DNA of 47,621 bases from Epilithonimonas hispanica. GTDB taxonomy: Bacteria; Bacteroidota; Bacteroidia; Flavobacteriales; Weeksellaceae. The notes under the pieces are model-generated. The model was given only the letters and a program-made list of their open reading frames with translations. It had not been told where the DNA came from and made no database searches. The translations under genes were made by a program, and so were the position numbers. The number at the start of each line of letters is the position of its first letter. Positions within the stretch are counted from its first letter, which is position 1. Shown piece after piece: positions 8,749-17,017 of this stretch. Location of the stretch: assembly GCF_003385395.1 (NCBI RefSeq), contig NZ_QNUG01000029.1:1-47621 (forward strand), read 5' to 3'.

Positions 8749-8753
8749 ATAAG

Positions 8754-10121
8754 ATGAAAAATATAATTTTTATATTCTTTGGTTTACTAGTCGTTAGTTG
8801 CAATGAGTTCTTAGAGGTAGAGCTTCCCAAAGATCAATTAACCGCTGATTTAATTTTTAAAGATGACCAGCTGGCTAAGTCAGCAATGGCAGGTGTCTAT
8901 AGATCAATTGAGGAAAAAGGATTTTTGACAGGTTCCTCAATGGGAATCAGTGCATACATGGGATGCTACGCTGATGAATTGACAGCACACGAAACAACTA
9001 ATTCCAATCTTGTACAGTTTTACAGATTAACACTCAACCCACAAGCAAATCTAATTAAAACGTTATGGAACGACACATACAATCAGGTTTATTCGATTAA
9101 TAGAATCATAGAAGGTCTATCTGCATCTAGTAATGTAAGTGTCGATGTCAATAATAGACTAACTGGTGAAGCTTATTTTCTTAGAGCTTTATTACATTTT
9201 TATCTGACCCAAAGTTTTGGAAATGTACCATACATTAAAACAACAGATTATAGGATTAATGCAGTGGTAGCTAAGGTGGAATCAGATGAAGTATTGCGTA
9301 AGGCGTTAGAAGACCTAAGTAATGCTGAAAGGCTTTTACCTGAACAGCTTGCTGCAGGTGCTAGAGTCAGACCAACAAAAATGGCGGTCTATGCTTTAAA
9401 ATCAAGAATTCACTTATATCTTAAGGAATGGGATCAGGCTATTTTATATAGTTCGAAGGTAATATCAAATGGTAGTTATGCCTATGAAACTGATCTTAGT
9501 AAAACTTTTAAAAAGGAAAGCAGAAGTTCTATTTGGCAGTTGGAACCTGCATTAGCGGGAAGTAATACCAAGCAAGGAACATTGTTTATACTTTTGACGG
9601 CACCACCTACTCAGTTATCATTGTCCAATAGCTTTGTTAATTCATTTGAACCACAAGACCAACGTAAAACAAACTGGATTGGAACGATAAAGGATGCTCA
9701 ACAGAATCAATTCTATTATTCATATAAATACAAACAGAATACTGTTACTTCGACAACACAAGAACATTCAGTTGTCCTGCGAGTAGAGGAACAGTATCTC
9801 ATACGAGCGGAAGCTTACATCAAAAAACAAATGATACAAGAAGGCTTGTCAGATCTGAATCTTATCAGGAATAGAGTGGGGCTACCCTCATTAACTACTG
9901 TTGACGGTCAGGCTCTTTTAGTTGCTGTTATGAATGAAAGAAATCACGAGCTATTCACTGAATTTGGACATCGTTTTTTTGACTTGAAGCGTTCTGGTGA
10001 ACTTACCACTGTCATGCAGATCGTTAAAGCTAACTGGAAAGCAGACTATCAAAATCTGCCACTACCTGAAAGTGAACTGTTGTTAAACCCAAATCTGCTT
10101 CCTCAAAATGATGGTTATTAA
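8754..10121 (+). CDS. SusD/RagB-family nutrient-binding lipoprotein
   Basis: 455 aa. The lipoprotein signal ends in VVSC at about residue 16, followed by the SusD-typical start NEFLEVELPKDQ. The helical TPR-like body includes GEAYFLRALLHFYLTQSFGNVPY and KMAVYALKSRIHLYLKEWDQAI, and the C-terminal part contains RAEAYIKKQMIQEGLSDLN and NERNHELFTEFGHRFFDLKR, both hallmark SusD segments. It caps the SusC barrel at the outer surface and captures ligand. The next gene starts inside its last codons (14-bp overlap), implying translational coupling. Confidence 0.93.
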   Translation: MKNIIFIFFGLLVVSCNEFLEVELPKDQLTADLIFKDDQLAKSAMAGVYRSIEEKGFLTGSSMGISAYMGCYADELTAHETTNSNLVQFYRLTLNPQANLIKTLWNDTYNQVYSINRIIEGLSASSNVSVDVNNRLTGEAYFLRALLHFYLTQSFGNVPYIKTTDYRINAVVAKVESDEVLRKALEDLSNAERLLPEQLAAGARVRPTKMAVYALKSRIHLYLKEWDQAILYSSKVISNGSYAYETDLSKTFKKESRSSIWQLEPALAGSNTKQGTLFILLTAPPTQLSLSNSFVNSFEPQDQRKTNWIGTIKDAQQNQFYYSYKYKQNTVTSTTQEHSVVLRVEEQYLIRAEAYIKKQMIQEGLSDLNLIRNRVGLPSLTTVDGQALLVAVMNERNHELFTEFGHRFFDLKRSGELTTVMQIVKANWKADYQNLPLPESELLLNPNLLPQNDGY

Positions 10122-11799
10122 AAAAATATTAGTGTTTGTTGTTCCTTTGTTTATTTCCTTTTTTAAAGGACAGATAAACGAAGATTCTATTAAAGCAATT
10201 AATAATTTATACGCTCAATATTATACCAGTGCTGTTTTGACAATGAGTCCAACACATAAGTGGGCTATAATAAGTGACAAGAATAGCTATGGTTTGGAAC
10301 GTGCTCACTTAGTACAGCTTCAGACTGGAAAATCTGAAGATATTCCTTTATCTTATAACAATTACTTTTTTGGTGATAATCTGCTAATAATTCAAGAGAA
10401 CGAACGTACCATTGTTAAATCACTTAAAAACAAGAATACAATCCAATTAAAAGGGAACTATCTCTACGAGGCTTTTGATAAGGTAGGGAAACTTTTATTT
10501 TATGATAGGTTGAAAAAAGAACTATTACTATTTGACAGCGCAGGGAATAAACTGAGATCATATGAAGATATCGAAAGTATAGGGAAATCACATGAGCAAT
10601 CTCAAATCGTATTCCGTAATTCTTCACAGACTTTTAAATTTGATCTAAAAAAGCTTGAACTCACTCAATGGAAATCCGAAGATAAGGTTTATTGGCAACG
10701 CTTATTAAATGAGGATGTTATAAGTTTAGAATCTAATGGTCAGAATTATCTAATTAGGCATTATGGTAAATTGAATAATATAAAGACTAAAATACTACAT
10801 ATCCAAGAGGGCTTTTATCTTGACAGCTTATCAACAGCAAAAATGACATTAAAGCAAAATCGTTATTTGATCTTACCTTTAGTTAAGAAAATCGATAAGT
10901 CTAAAGTTCAGCAGAGTTTGATTTTGTACACTAATCAAAATGCCTATTATAAAACCCCAATGAGCCAGATGGCCGTTTTTGATTTGACTGAAAGTAAATG
11001 GAAGCGTTTGCCTGAGGGTTCTGATTTTTTTAGCAGACAGATTCTATTGGATGATTTTGGAACAATAATGTCATTTGATCCGTCCGTAGACAAAATAGAG
11101 AATGAAAGTAATGTTACTCATCAGATGACAATTGAGAAAAAGTTCGGAGAAAGCAAAATTATGATAGATAATTCTCACGAGAGAAAACAGAATTACTATT
11201 ATGATGGATTAACAAACAGGATGATTTATTTTCAAGACCAAAAATGGAAGATTGAAAACCTAAATAACGGTTTAGTTTCCGAGATTCCTTTCGAAAAGCC
11301 TTCAAATTTCACAAGCTGGGTTTACAATGGTCTTTCAGATTATAGCTCAGGAAATGCATATTCTACAAATAAAAAAGGATTTTGGATTATTAGTGATGGA
11401 TACGATTTGTTTTTGGTTGATTTAATTCATGTTACCGCAAAAAGATTGACTTTCGGAAGAGAAAAGGACATAAGTTTCTCTATTCAGGAAGATTTTAGAA
11501 CCAAATACTTAAATGAATCATATTGGGATATACCAAAGATTCTACAAGTGAATATGAATCGAAAGTTAATCTTAAAAGCTTTTAATACGACTAACTATAC
11601 TTCTGGTATTGCCGAACTTGATATTAAAAATTTAAGGCTGAAAATGTTAGCGACATTGGACGATGTGATACAAGAAGTTTTTGTCACAGATGAAAATATT
11701 ACTTTTACAGTCCAATCGTATAATCAGCCTCTTTCAGACTTGAACCAATCTCCATTTGATTTTCTTACCGCAATAGTCTGGCATTTTGGTCCCTTTTGA
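10108..11799 (+). CDS. Peptidase S9-like N-terminal propeller protein, catalytic domain missing
   Basis: 563 aa with a signal peptide (ends near FFKGQ, ~22). The body shows repeated WD/Kelch-like strands typical of the N-terminal beta-propeller of prolyl-oligopeptidase (S9) proteins, which often follow SusC/SusD in flavobacteria. S9 proteins carry a C-terminal alpha/beta-hydrolase with GxSxGG, Asp and His. None of these is present: the frame ends shortly after FTVQSYNQP, where the hydrolase would begin, in an atypical tail (AIVWHFGPF). The following ~120 bp show no continuation in any frame. This looks like a 3' truncation by recombination. The product may still be exported but cannot hydrolyse peptides. 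Assignment to S9 is by overall pattern and context, moderately sure. Confidence 0.6.
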   Translation: MMVIKKILVFVVPLFISFFKGQINEDSIKAINNLYAQYYTSAVLTMSPTHKWAIISDKNSYGLERAHLVQLQTGKSEDIPLSYNNYFFGDNLLIIQENERTIVKSLKNKNTIQLKGNYLYEAFDKVGKLLFYDRLKKELLLFDSAGNKLRSYEDIESIGKSHEQSQIVFRNSSQTFKFDLKKLELTQWKSEDKVYWQRLLNEDVISLESNGQNYLIRHYGKLNNIKTKILHIQEGFYLDSLSTAKMTLKQNRYLILPLVKKIDKSKVQQSLILYTNQNAYYKTPMSQMAVFDLTESKWKRLPEGSDFFSRQILLDDFGTIMSFDPSVDKIENESNVTHQMTIEKKFGESKIMIDNSHERKQNYYYDGLTNRMIYFQDQKWKIENLNNGLVSEIPFEKPSNFTSWVYNGLSDYSSGNAYSTNKKGFWIISDGYDLFLVDLIHVTAKRLTFGREKDISFSIQEDFRTKYLNESYWDIPKILQVNMNRKLILKAFNTTNYTSGIAELDIKNLRLKMLATLDDVIQEVFVTDENITFTVQSYNQPLSDLNQSPFDFLTAIVWHFGPF

Positions 11800-11921
11800 T
11801 AAGGGATGCTGTGTTTTAAAATTCCCCATACTTTCCCAGATACCACTTTTAGGACATGGTGAGCCGGTGGAAACTGTAATGGATGTATGAGGAATCATCT
11901 TTTCAATGTTTATTAATTATT

Positions 11922-12137
11922 TTAATTATTTGGATTGATTCTCCAATTGTCTCCATCTCTTACTGGTGGGTCAGGATCTACAATCGATGTTTTTTTTATT
12001 GTTGAATCACTGATTGACTTATTGGAAAATGCTTCGCTATTGTAATTTTCCGTAGCTAAATCTTCATCTCGATTGTTACAATTTTGAACGGCAAATGTAA
12101 ACGCCGTTAAACATAAAATTGGGATAAATTTTTTCAT
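11922..12137 (-). CDS. 71-aa lipoprotein with C-terminal DPPxRDxxxW motif
   Basis: The N-terminus is a lipoprotein signal with the modified Cys at C20 (TFAVQNC), followed by a short Asn/Ser/Lys/Asp-rich linker and a C-terminus DPDPPVRDGDNWRINPNN. I do not recognise a named family. A 77-aa protein at 41687-41920 has the same design (Cys at 20, charged linker, ending DPPKDPPRDTSSW) and is likewise divergent from a TPR/AraC regulator gene, so the two are probably paralogous units. The size, secretion signal and constant tail suggest a secreted or surface peptide (signal, antimicrobial or structural); function unknown. A minus-strand TAnnTTTG lies at 12199-12192. Confidence 0.75.
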   Translation of the reverse strand: MKKFIPILCLTAFTFAVQNCNNRDEDLATENYNSEAFSNKSISDSTIKKTSIVDPDPPVRDGDNWRINPNN

Positions 12138-12191
12138 TTTAATTAGGTTAAGTTGAAATTATCCCGGCCGGATTATTTAGAATTCTGAGAT

Positions 12192-12199
12192 CAAAGGTA
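12192..12199 (-). promoter_or_regulatory. Predicted promoter of the 71-aa lipoprotein gene
   Basis: Reads TACCTTTG on the minus strand, ~55 bp before the ATG at 12137. TTG at 12218-12216 lies 16 bp further upstream, slightly closer than usual. Confidence 0.45.
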
Positions 12200-12238
12200 G
12201 ACGGCTTTCAGACTACAAAAAAAACCTTGTAGTAGCGA

Positions 12239-12277
12239 TTTTAAAATTAATACGAGTCAATTTTAAAATTGATACGA
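12239..12277 (+). promoter_or_regulatory. Two direct repeats 22 bp apart between divergent genes (putative AraC-type operator)
   Basis: TTTTAAAATTAATACGA (12239-12255) and TTTTAAAATTGATACGA (12261-12277) differ at one base of 17 and start exactly 22 bp apart, about two helical turns. AraC-family proteins commonly bind direct half-sites with this periodicity. The pair lies between the lipoprotein promoter and the TPR/AraC gene promoter, so it is a candidate operator for the adjacent regulator. Confidence 0.45.
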
Positions 12278-12380
12278 CAAAAAAAGCGCTTAAAAATGCT
12301 AATAACGTATGATTACGAATGATTTGTTTCCAAAATTAGCGTATAGTCATCGTTAATCGGCTATTTAAAGACAAAATGAC

Positions 12381-12388
12381 TATTTTTG
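12381..12388 (+). promoter_or_regulatory. Predicted promoter of the TPR/AraC regulator
   Basis: TATTTTTG matches TAnnTTTG, 26 bp before the ATG at 12415. Confidence 0.4.
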
Positions 12389-12414
12389 ATTTGGTGAGGT
12401 TCTAAATATAGCTT

Positions 12415-14118
12415 ATGCAAAAAGGTTTATTCTTTCTTTTCTGTTTTTTTGTTTTTTCACAGCATTTTTTTTCGCAGAATAGTGAAGAAAAAATCTTCAG
12501 CGAAATCAGAAAAACTTACGAAAAAAAAGCAATTGATGATGTCGATGCAATGGTTCAAGTGTGTCGTTTTATCGGCCAGGCAAAACGTACCTCTAATGTG
12601 ATCAGATTATTGCAAGGATATCGTGATGGAAGACAGTTCGATAAGAACAACAAGTTAGCTTATGCCGATAGTGCTATTGCCGTTAGTCTAAAATATGGAA
12701 CTAAGAATGATATTAGCAGAGATTACCTTAGCAAAGGCATTATCTATTATTTTTATCAGAAAAAGTACAAACTAGCCTTGGATGAATATCTCAAAGCATA
12801 CAACTATTCAAAAGGTTCAACAGATCAATATCTTCAGCACAAAGTGATTTACCATTTAGGGGTTGTCAAAGTTCATTTAGGATACTACGAGGAAGCTCTT
12901 GAGCATTTTCAATATTGTAATTCATTCTATAAAACTAAGTTAAGTAGTGCACTTCTTGAAAATGAAAAGTTCAACTACAAAAAAGCTTACTATAATAGTC
13001 TGCATCAGCTTAGTGTTGTTAACAGATACCTGAAAAATTTTAAGATTAGTGATAGCTTAAGTCACTTGGGATATCAACTAACATTACATGATAACGACTT
13101 TAAATTAGAAAATAGCTATTTTCTGAAGTGCAAAGGAATTTCTAAGTTTCATACTAAAAACTATTCCGAGGCTTTACGTGATTTAAAGCAGTCTTTAACC
13201 GTTATTCAATTAAAAGGCGATTTTGCTTGGGCTTCTGTGATCTATTATTACATGGGTAGGGTATATATGGCACAAAATGATAAGAAGAATGCAATTGCCA
13301 GTTTTAATAATATAGATTCTATTTTTGTAAATCATTACTATATTGTACCTGAGGTTTATAGTAGTTATAATTTTCTGATAGAAAATTATAAAAATAACAA
13401 TCTCAAAAAACAACTTTATTATACTAATCAACTGCTAAAAGCAGATAGTGTGATTGCTAAGGATTATGTCTATTTATCATCAAAGCTTCACAAAGATTAT
13501 GACAGACAAATTTTAATTGATAATAGCGAATCACTTGAATTAACTGGGAAAAATAGATTTAGAGTTGCATTGTTTGTTATTTTAATTACTGTTTTACTTC
13601 TGGTCTTTTTTATACTTCGGTATCGAAAGGATTTAAAAATTAAAAAACAATATTACCTCCTTCAGAAAAAACTTTCTGACCAAATTACCCAAAACATTGT
13701 TACTGTAGATGAAGAAGCTCCTCAGTATTCTTTAAGAAAAACTTTTCTAGCACCCGAGATAACATCACATATTGAAACTAAACTTAAAAAATTTGAAACT
13801 GAACTCCAATTCAGAAAGAAAGGATTGACTCAGAAAAGTATTGCTGCAAAATTAGATACAAATTCTCATTATTTATCAATTTATATTAACGAAAATAAGG
13901 GAATGAATTTTAATAAGTATATGGCATATCTGAGAATCAATTATATTACAAGTCTTTTAAACAGTGAAAGCAAGTATCTTAATTACCGGATGGATGCGCT
14001 AGCTGAAGAATGCGGAATTGCTTCCCGCGCAAATTTTTCAAACTTGTTTTATGAGATAAACGGAATTAGACCTGGTGACTTTATTAAGAAGCGAAAAGCC
14101 GAACTTGGAATAAGCTGA
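12415..14118 (+). CDS. Membrane-anchored TPR sensor with C-terminal AraC-type HTH
   Basis: 567 aa. A signal-like N-terminus (to about FSQ, ~21) is followed by a periplasmic TPR region (~35-370) with repeats such as YHLGVVKVHLGYYEEALEHF, one membrane segment (~384-401, RVALFVILITVLLLVFFIL), a cytoplasmic linker and a C-terminal AraC/HTH_18 domain (~465-560) with GLTQKSIAAKLDTNSHYLS and CGIASRANFSNLFYEINGIRPGDFIKKRK. It should sense a periplasmic cue and act directly on DNA without phosphorelay. Divergent from the 71-aa lipoprotein and followed 46 bp later by an RteC-family gene. The homologue at 40215-41592 has lost its first ~130 residues. Confidence 0.9.
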   Translation: MQKGLFFLFCFFVFSQHFFSQNSEEKIFSEIRKTYEKKAIDDVDAMVQVCRFIGQAKRTSNVIRLLQGYRDGRQFDKNNKLAYADSAIAVSLKYGTKNDISRDYLSKGIIYYFYQKKYKLALDEYLKAYNYSKGSTDQYLQHKVIYHLGVVKVHLGYYEEALEHFQYCNSFYKTKLSSALLENEKFNYKKAYYNSLHQLSVVNRYLKNFKISDSLSHLGYQLTLHDNDFKLENSYFLKCKGISKFHTKNYSEALRDLKQSLTVIQLKGDFAWASVIYYYMGRVYMAQNDKKNAIASFNNIDSIFVNHYYIVPEVYSSYNFLIENYKNNNLKKQLYYTNQLLKADSVIAKDYVYLSSKLHKDYDRQILIDNSESLELTGKNRFRVALFVILITVLLLVFFILRYRKDLKIKKQYYLLQKKLSDQITQNIVTVDEEAPQYSLRKTFLAPEITSHIETKLKKFETELQFRKKGLTQKSIAAKLDTNSHYLSIYINENKGMNFNKYMAYLRINYITSLLNSESKYLNYRMDALAEECGIASRANFSNLFYEINGIRPGDFIKKRKAELGIS

Positions 14119-14164
14119 TATAGGCTTTCATAAAGGAATTTTTGTAAATTTCTGAAAAAAGGAC

Positions 14165-15013
14165 ATGGTAACAAAAACTATTTTTAGAAAAACAAACCAG
14201 CTGTATGAAGAGCTTGATGTAAAAATTAATGTATTATGGAAGGAAAGAAATGACATTGTTTTAACAGCTGAAAAGTCACTAATCTTTGTGGATGAATATG
14301 TCCGGAGATTAAAAGCAATGATATCTGTTCATCATTTTGAAAATGTGGCAGATGAAATCTATTTTTTTAAGGAACTAAAGCCGCTATTTATTTCTAAGTT
14401 TATCTATTATTCTAAAGTACTGGAGATTGAGGCACTAAAACCAAATGCTGACAATAAAACTTTAAAAGATTTTTACGAGACAGAGCAGGTTAAATTGCAG
14501 ATATTTTATAACGACAATTCTGAATTTTATAGCTATTATAGACGTAAGGCTACTTATCTGGATCATAAATATTTTACCAGAAAATCCAATGATCTTAAAA
14601 TGAGATTGTCGTCTAGTCTTTATGACCTCGATGAACAGTTTACAACTTCTCACGACAGTAAGGTGTCAATCATTAAGGCTGACGAACTTTTGCAAAACTA
14701 TTTTACAGAACAAATCAGAATAATCGAAAATCCCAAAAGCGATTTATCTAATTTCGATTCAAAACTATCTTGGTCTTCCTCGAAGGTTTCTTTGCTGGAA
14801 GTTTTGTATTCTTTGCATCTTACTCAATGTTTTAACGGTGGAAATATTGAATTTATCGAAGTGGTTCGGGAAACCGAAAAGATTCTTAGGGTAGATCTTG
14901 GTAATTTCTATAAAACAATTGGTGAAATTAAAAGTAGAAAATATAACAGAACAAAATTTCTGGAATTATTGACAAATAATCTTAATAAAGCTATTGATGA
15001 TAATCTTTTCTGA
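14165..15013 (+). CDS. RteC-family protein
   Basis: 282 aa, no signal peptide. The central block (FFKELKPLFISKFIYYSKV, then FYSYYRRKATYLDHKYFTR and later TSHDSKVSIIKADELLQNY) is the recognisable core of the RteC family, known from Bacteroides conjugative transposons such as CTnDOT, where RteC activates excision-gene transcription in response to RteA/RteB. C-terminal residues ~195-282 (SLLEVLYSLHLTQCFNGG, then EKILRVDLGNFYKTIGEIKSR) fit the family's DNA-interacting end. It lies 46 bp after the TPR/AraC gene, probably co-transcribed. No excisionase or integrase is nearby, so it may be a domesticated regulator. Confidence 0.85.
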   Translation: MVTKTIFRKTNQLYEELDVKINVLWKERNDIVLTAEKSLIFVDEYVRRLKAMISVHHFENVADEIYFFKELKPLFISKFIYYSKVLEIEALKPNADNKTLKDFYETEQVKLQIFYNDNSEFYSYYRRKATYLDHKYFTRKSNDLKMRLSSSLYDLDEQFTTSHDSKVSIIKADELLQNYFTEQIRIIENPKSDLSNFDSKLSWSSSKVSLLEVLYSLHLTQCFNGGNIEFIEVVRETEKILRVDLGNFYKTIGEIKSRKYNRTKFLELLTNNLNKAIDDNLF

Positions 15014-15093
15014 AACAAAACTTCAATTTCTATCAACGAGTATCGTTGAAATTATTTCTTAAATAGGCTTTCTAAAGTAATTGACAGAGAATC

Positions 15094-15130
15094 GTTCGGT
15101 AGTTACGAAGAACTACCGAACTTTTTTTTT
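15094..15130 (+). terminator. Rho-independent terminator after the RteC gene
   Basis: GTTCGGTAGTT (15094-15104) pairs with AACTACCGAAC (15111-15121), an 11-bp perfect stem followed by nine T residues. Confidence 0.9.
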
Positions 15131-15190
15131 GACTTTTTCTAAACTTTGTCATAGAAATATTTAATGATTATGACAGTTCCTTTAAACATG

Positions 15191-15560
15191 TTAAAATTTG
15201 ATTCGTCAATTCGAGTGTTTTTTCGCAACAAAGTGGAGAAAAAATGTATCGAGAATAGAATTGGTCTTCAAAATACAAACTTATCCATACGTTTCGGCTG
15301 AAGTGGACAACTTTAATTAGACCTTTTAAAATGTTGATTCGTCAATTCGAGTGTTTTTTCGCAACAAAGTGGAGAAAAAATGTATCGAGAATAGAATTGG
15401 TCTTCAAATGACAAACTTATCCATACGTTTCGGCTGAAGTGGACAACTTTAATTAGACCTGTTAAAATGTTGATTCGTCAATTCGAGTGTTTTTTCGCAA
15501 CAAAGTGGAGAAAAATGTATCGAGAATAGAATTGGTCTTATGACAAACTTATCAATATGT
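15191..15560 (+). repeat. Three tandem ~136-bp direct repeats running into a gene start
   Basis: Units begin with TTAAAAT at 15191, 15326 and 15462; GATTCGTCAATTCGAG recurs at 15200, 15336 and 15472, exactly 136 bp apart. Copies 1 and 2 are nearly identical. Copy 3 matches until about 15550 and then diverges, so that its ATACGTTTCGG position becomes ATATGTCTCA and supplies the ATG of the next gene. There are no spacers between units. Possible roles are tandem regulatory or replication/transfer sites of a mobile element, or simple duplication of the region 5' to the gene. Confidence 0.9.
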
Positions 15561-16012
15561 CTCATCTAAAGCAGTCTACTCAAACTGATGAAAATACATC
15601 AAAATGCACCATGGGTTTTGAATATAATTTTTTTAACAAGTCTTATTCCTCATTTTGCAAAATAGATAATAACCAAAAACAACCAGATATTATGTACTAC
15701 ATCAAACATCTCACAGATTTTTTCGAAAAAGTAACGCAGGACAAAATACTCAATCCTACACACATAAGTTTATACATAGCTTTATTCCAGTTATGGAACT
15801 TCAATCGTTTCAGAAATCCTATAAGCATCTCAAGGGATGAGGTTATGAAGATTAGTAAAATCAGCTCCAAAGCAACCTATCATAAATGTATTAAGGAGCT
15901 TCATGCAAGGGGATACATAGATTATCAGCCATCTTACAATCCATTCCGGGGAAGCCACGTAGTGATGTTTTATTTTACTGACAAACCTAGACAAGAGGTA
16001 AAGAAATCCTAA
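15557..16012 (+). CDS. Winged-helix/HTH protein of mobile-element type
   Basis: 151 aa from the first ATG; an internal ATG at 15692 (MYYIKHLTDFFEK) is where many relatives appear to start, so the first 45 residues may be untranslated or an extension. The core, with NPTHISLYIALFQLWNFNRF and then SRDEVMKISKISSKATYHKCIKELHARGYIDYQPS, is a winged-helix DNA-binding domain common near integrative and conjugative elements in Bacteroidota. It sits directly after, and partly within, the 136-bp repeats, which are natural candidates for its binding sites. Partner function (replication, transfer or transcription) is unknown. Confidence 0.75.
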   Translation: MSHLKQSTQTDENTSKCTMGFEYNFFNKSYSSFCKIDNNQKQPDIMYYIKHLTDFFEKVTQDKILNPTHISLYIALFQLWNFNRFRNPISISRDEVMKISKISSKATYHKCIKELHARGYIDYQPSYNPFRGSHVVMFYFTDKPRQEVKKS

Positions 16013-16143
16013 TTAGATAATTAATTGTTTTAGATACACAAAAGGAATTGGTTAGCATTAACTTTTGTATAGCTAATACATTTTTAGGATATGAGCTTTA
16101 ACATAGAAATGATAGGATATTGTACTACGTTTTTTATAGCAAA

Positions 16144-16166
16144 AGCCTCTCATATATTGAGAGGCT
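16144..16166 (-). terminator. Terminator of the four-gene minus-strand cassette
   Basis: AGCCTCTCA (16144-16152) pairs with TGAGAGGCT (16158-16166). On the minus strand the stem is followed by TTTTGC, a modest U tract, 25 bp after the last gene of the cassette. Confidence 0.6.
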
Positions 16167-16190
16167 CTTCTATTCCATAACTTGATAGGA

Positions 16191-16382
16191 TTATCTCTGG
16201 AACTTGTTTTTAATATTTCTGATAAGAAATTTCACCATCAAAGTAGCTGCAAAACTCGATATGCCGCCCACAGACGCCAATACAATGGTCTTGACGACAT
16301 CTTCGCTGGGAACATTCACAAACAGAGTTAATACAGTTCCGAATGCGGTACTTACTTTTGTTGAGTTATCCACGTAATTCAT
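16191..16382 (-). CDS. Small membrane protein (holin-sized), unknown family
   Basis: 63 aa with one or two hydrophobic segments (~10-25 and ~32-52, VKTIVLASVGGISSFAATLM) and a basic C-terminus (IRNIKNKFQR). It is the last gene of a four-gene cassette with a DUF5675 protein. Size, hydrophobicity and the charged tail are holin-like, but no family is recognised, so 'holin' would be a guess. Confidence 0.6.
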   Translation of the reverse strand: MNYVDNSTKVSTAFGTVLTLFVNVPSEDVVKTIVLASVGGISSFAATLMVKFLIRNIKNKFQR

Positions 16383-16402
16383 AGCAAAATTGATTTAATG
16401 GA

Positions 16403-16615
16403 CTAATCATCACGATGGATAGCGGTTTGACTGATTGCTGATGCAATACCGCCCGCAACAGCAAGGTAACCTGAAACCGTTATAACAATAGTAGGTAGCG
16501 AGATGGGGGCTGTAGCTATAACGCCGCTAACTGCAGTCATTAGCAAACCTATGTTTCTTATCATTTTAAAGAATTTTGGAGTAGGCTCCTGGATTCTTTC
16601 AATTACTTTTTTCAT
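16403..16615 (-). CDS. Small hydrophobic protein, unknown family
   Basis: 70 aa with two hydrophobic stretches (~21-40 and ~43-62, the latter Gly/Ala-rich: VSGYLAVAGGIASAISQTA) and charged ends. The start overlaps the end of the DUF5675 gene by 17 bp, so expression is coupled. Holin-like in size but unassigned. Confidence 0.6.
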   Translation of the reverse strand: MKKVIERIQEPTPKFFKMIRNIGLLMTAVSGVIATAPISLPTIVITVSGYLAVAGGIASAISQTAIHRDD

Positions 16616-17015
16616 TGAACATCTTTTTAATGGTTAATTTAATTACATGTCCTTTCTCTAGATGCGGAAAAATGACATCTTTCAATCGTTCAAAAGCAAC
16701 CCGTGATTGGATGCCTTTTCCTTCGCCGGTCAGTGTCGTGACCGGAGCAATACAGCCATTCAATTCTTTCAGCGCATCATTGGCGGGATGAAACAGGATC
16801 AGGTCTCTGTTTTTAACCGCAACAACTTCCAGATGCCATTTAAATTTAGGGCTGTAACGTTTTCTGATGACGTAAGTACCCTCGGGGATACAGGAAATTC
16901 TTCTCTGATTTTCTAGCCACGGCAATTCTATAGTTTTACAGATTTCATCACCATTATAGGACAAAATGCCGTTGGTTCCCGAAGAAAAATACTCCCTTTC
17001 TAATACAAGCTCCAT
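16599..17015 (-). CDS. DUF5675-family protein
   Basis: 138 aa, soluble, no signal peptide. The pattern (LEREYFSSGTNGILSYNG, then ICKTIELPWLENQRRISCIPEGTY, then ILFHPANDALKELNGCIAP) matches DUF5675, a family frequent in phage-like and other accessory regions of Bacteroidota. A cell-wall-related role has been suspected from such contexts, but no activity follows from the sequence. It starts 2 bp after the 250-aa gene and overlaps the next small membrane gene. Base composition is visibly richer in G+C than the flanking chromosome. Confidence 0.75.
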   Translation of the reverse strand: MELVLEREYFSSGTNGILSYNGDEICKTIELPWLENQRRISCIPEGTYVIRKRYSPKFKWHLEVVAVKNRDLILFHPANDALKELNGCIAPVTTLTGEGKGIQSRVAFERLKDVIFPHLEKGHVIKLTIKKMFNEKSN

Positions 17016-17017
17016 GA

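Noticed and set aside
15191-15560. CRISPR array suspicion for the tandem repeats
   Set aside because: Units are 136 bp, directly contiguous, without unique spacers, and no cas genes are present.
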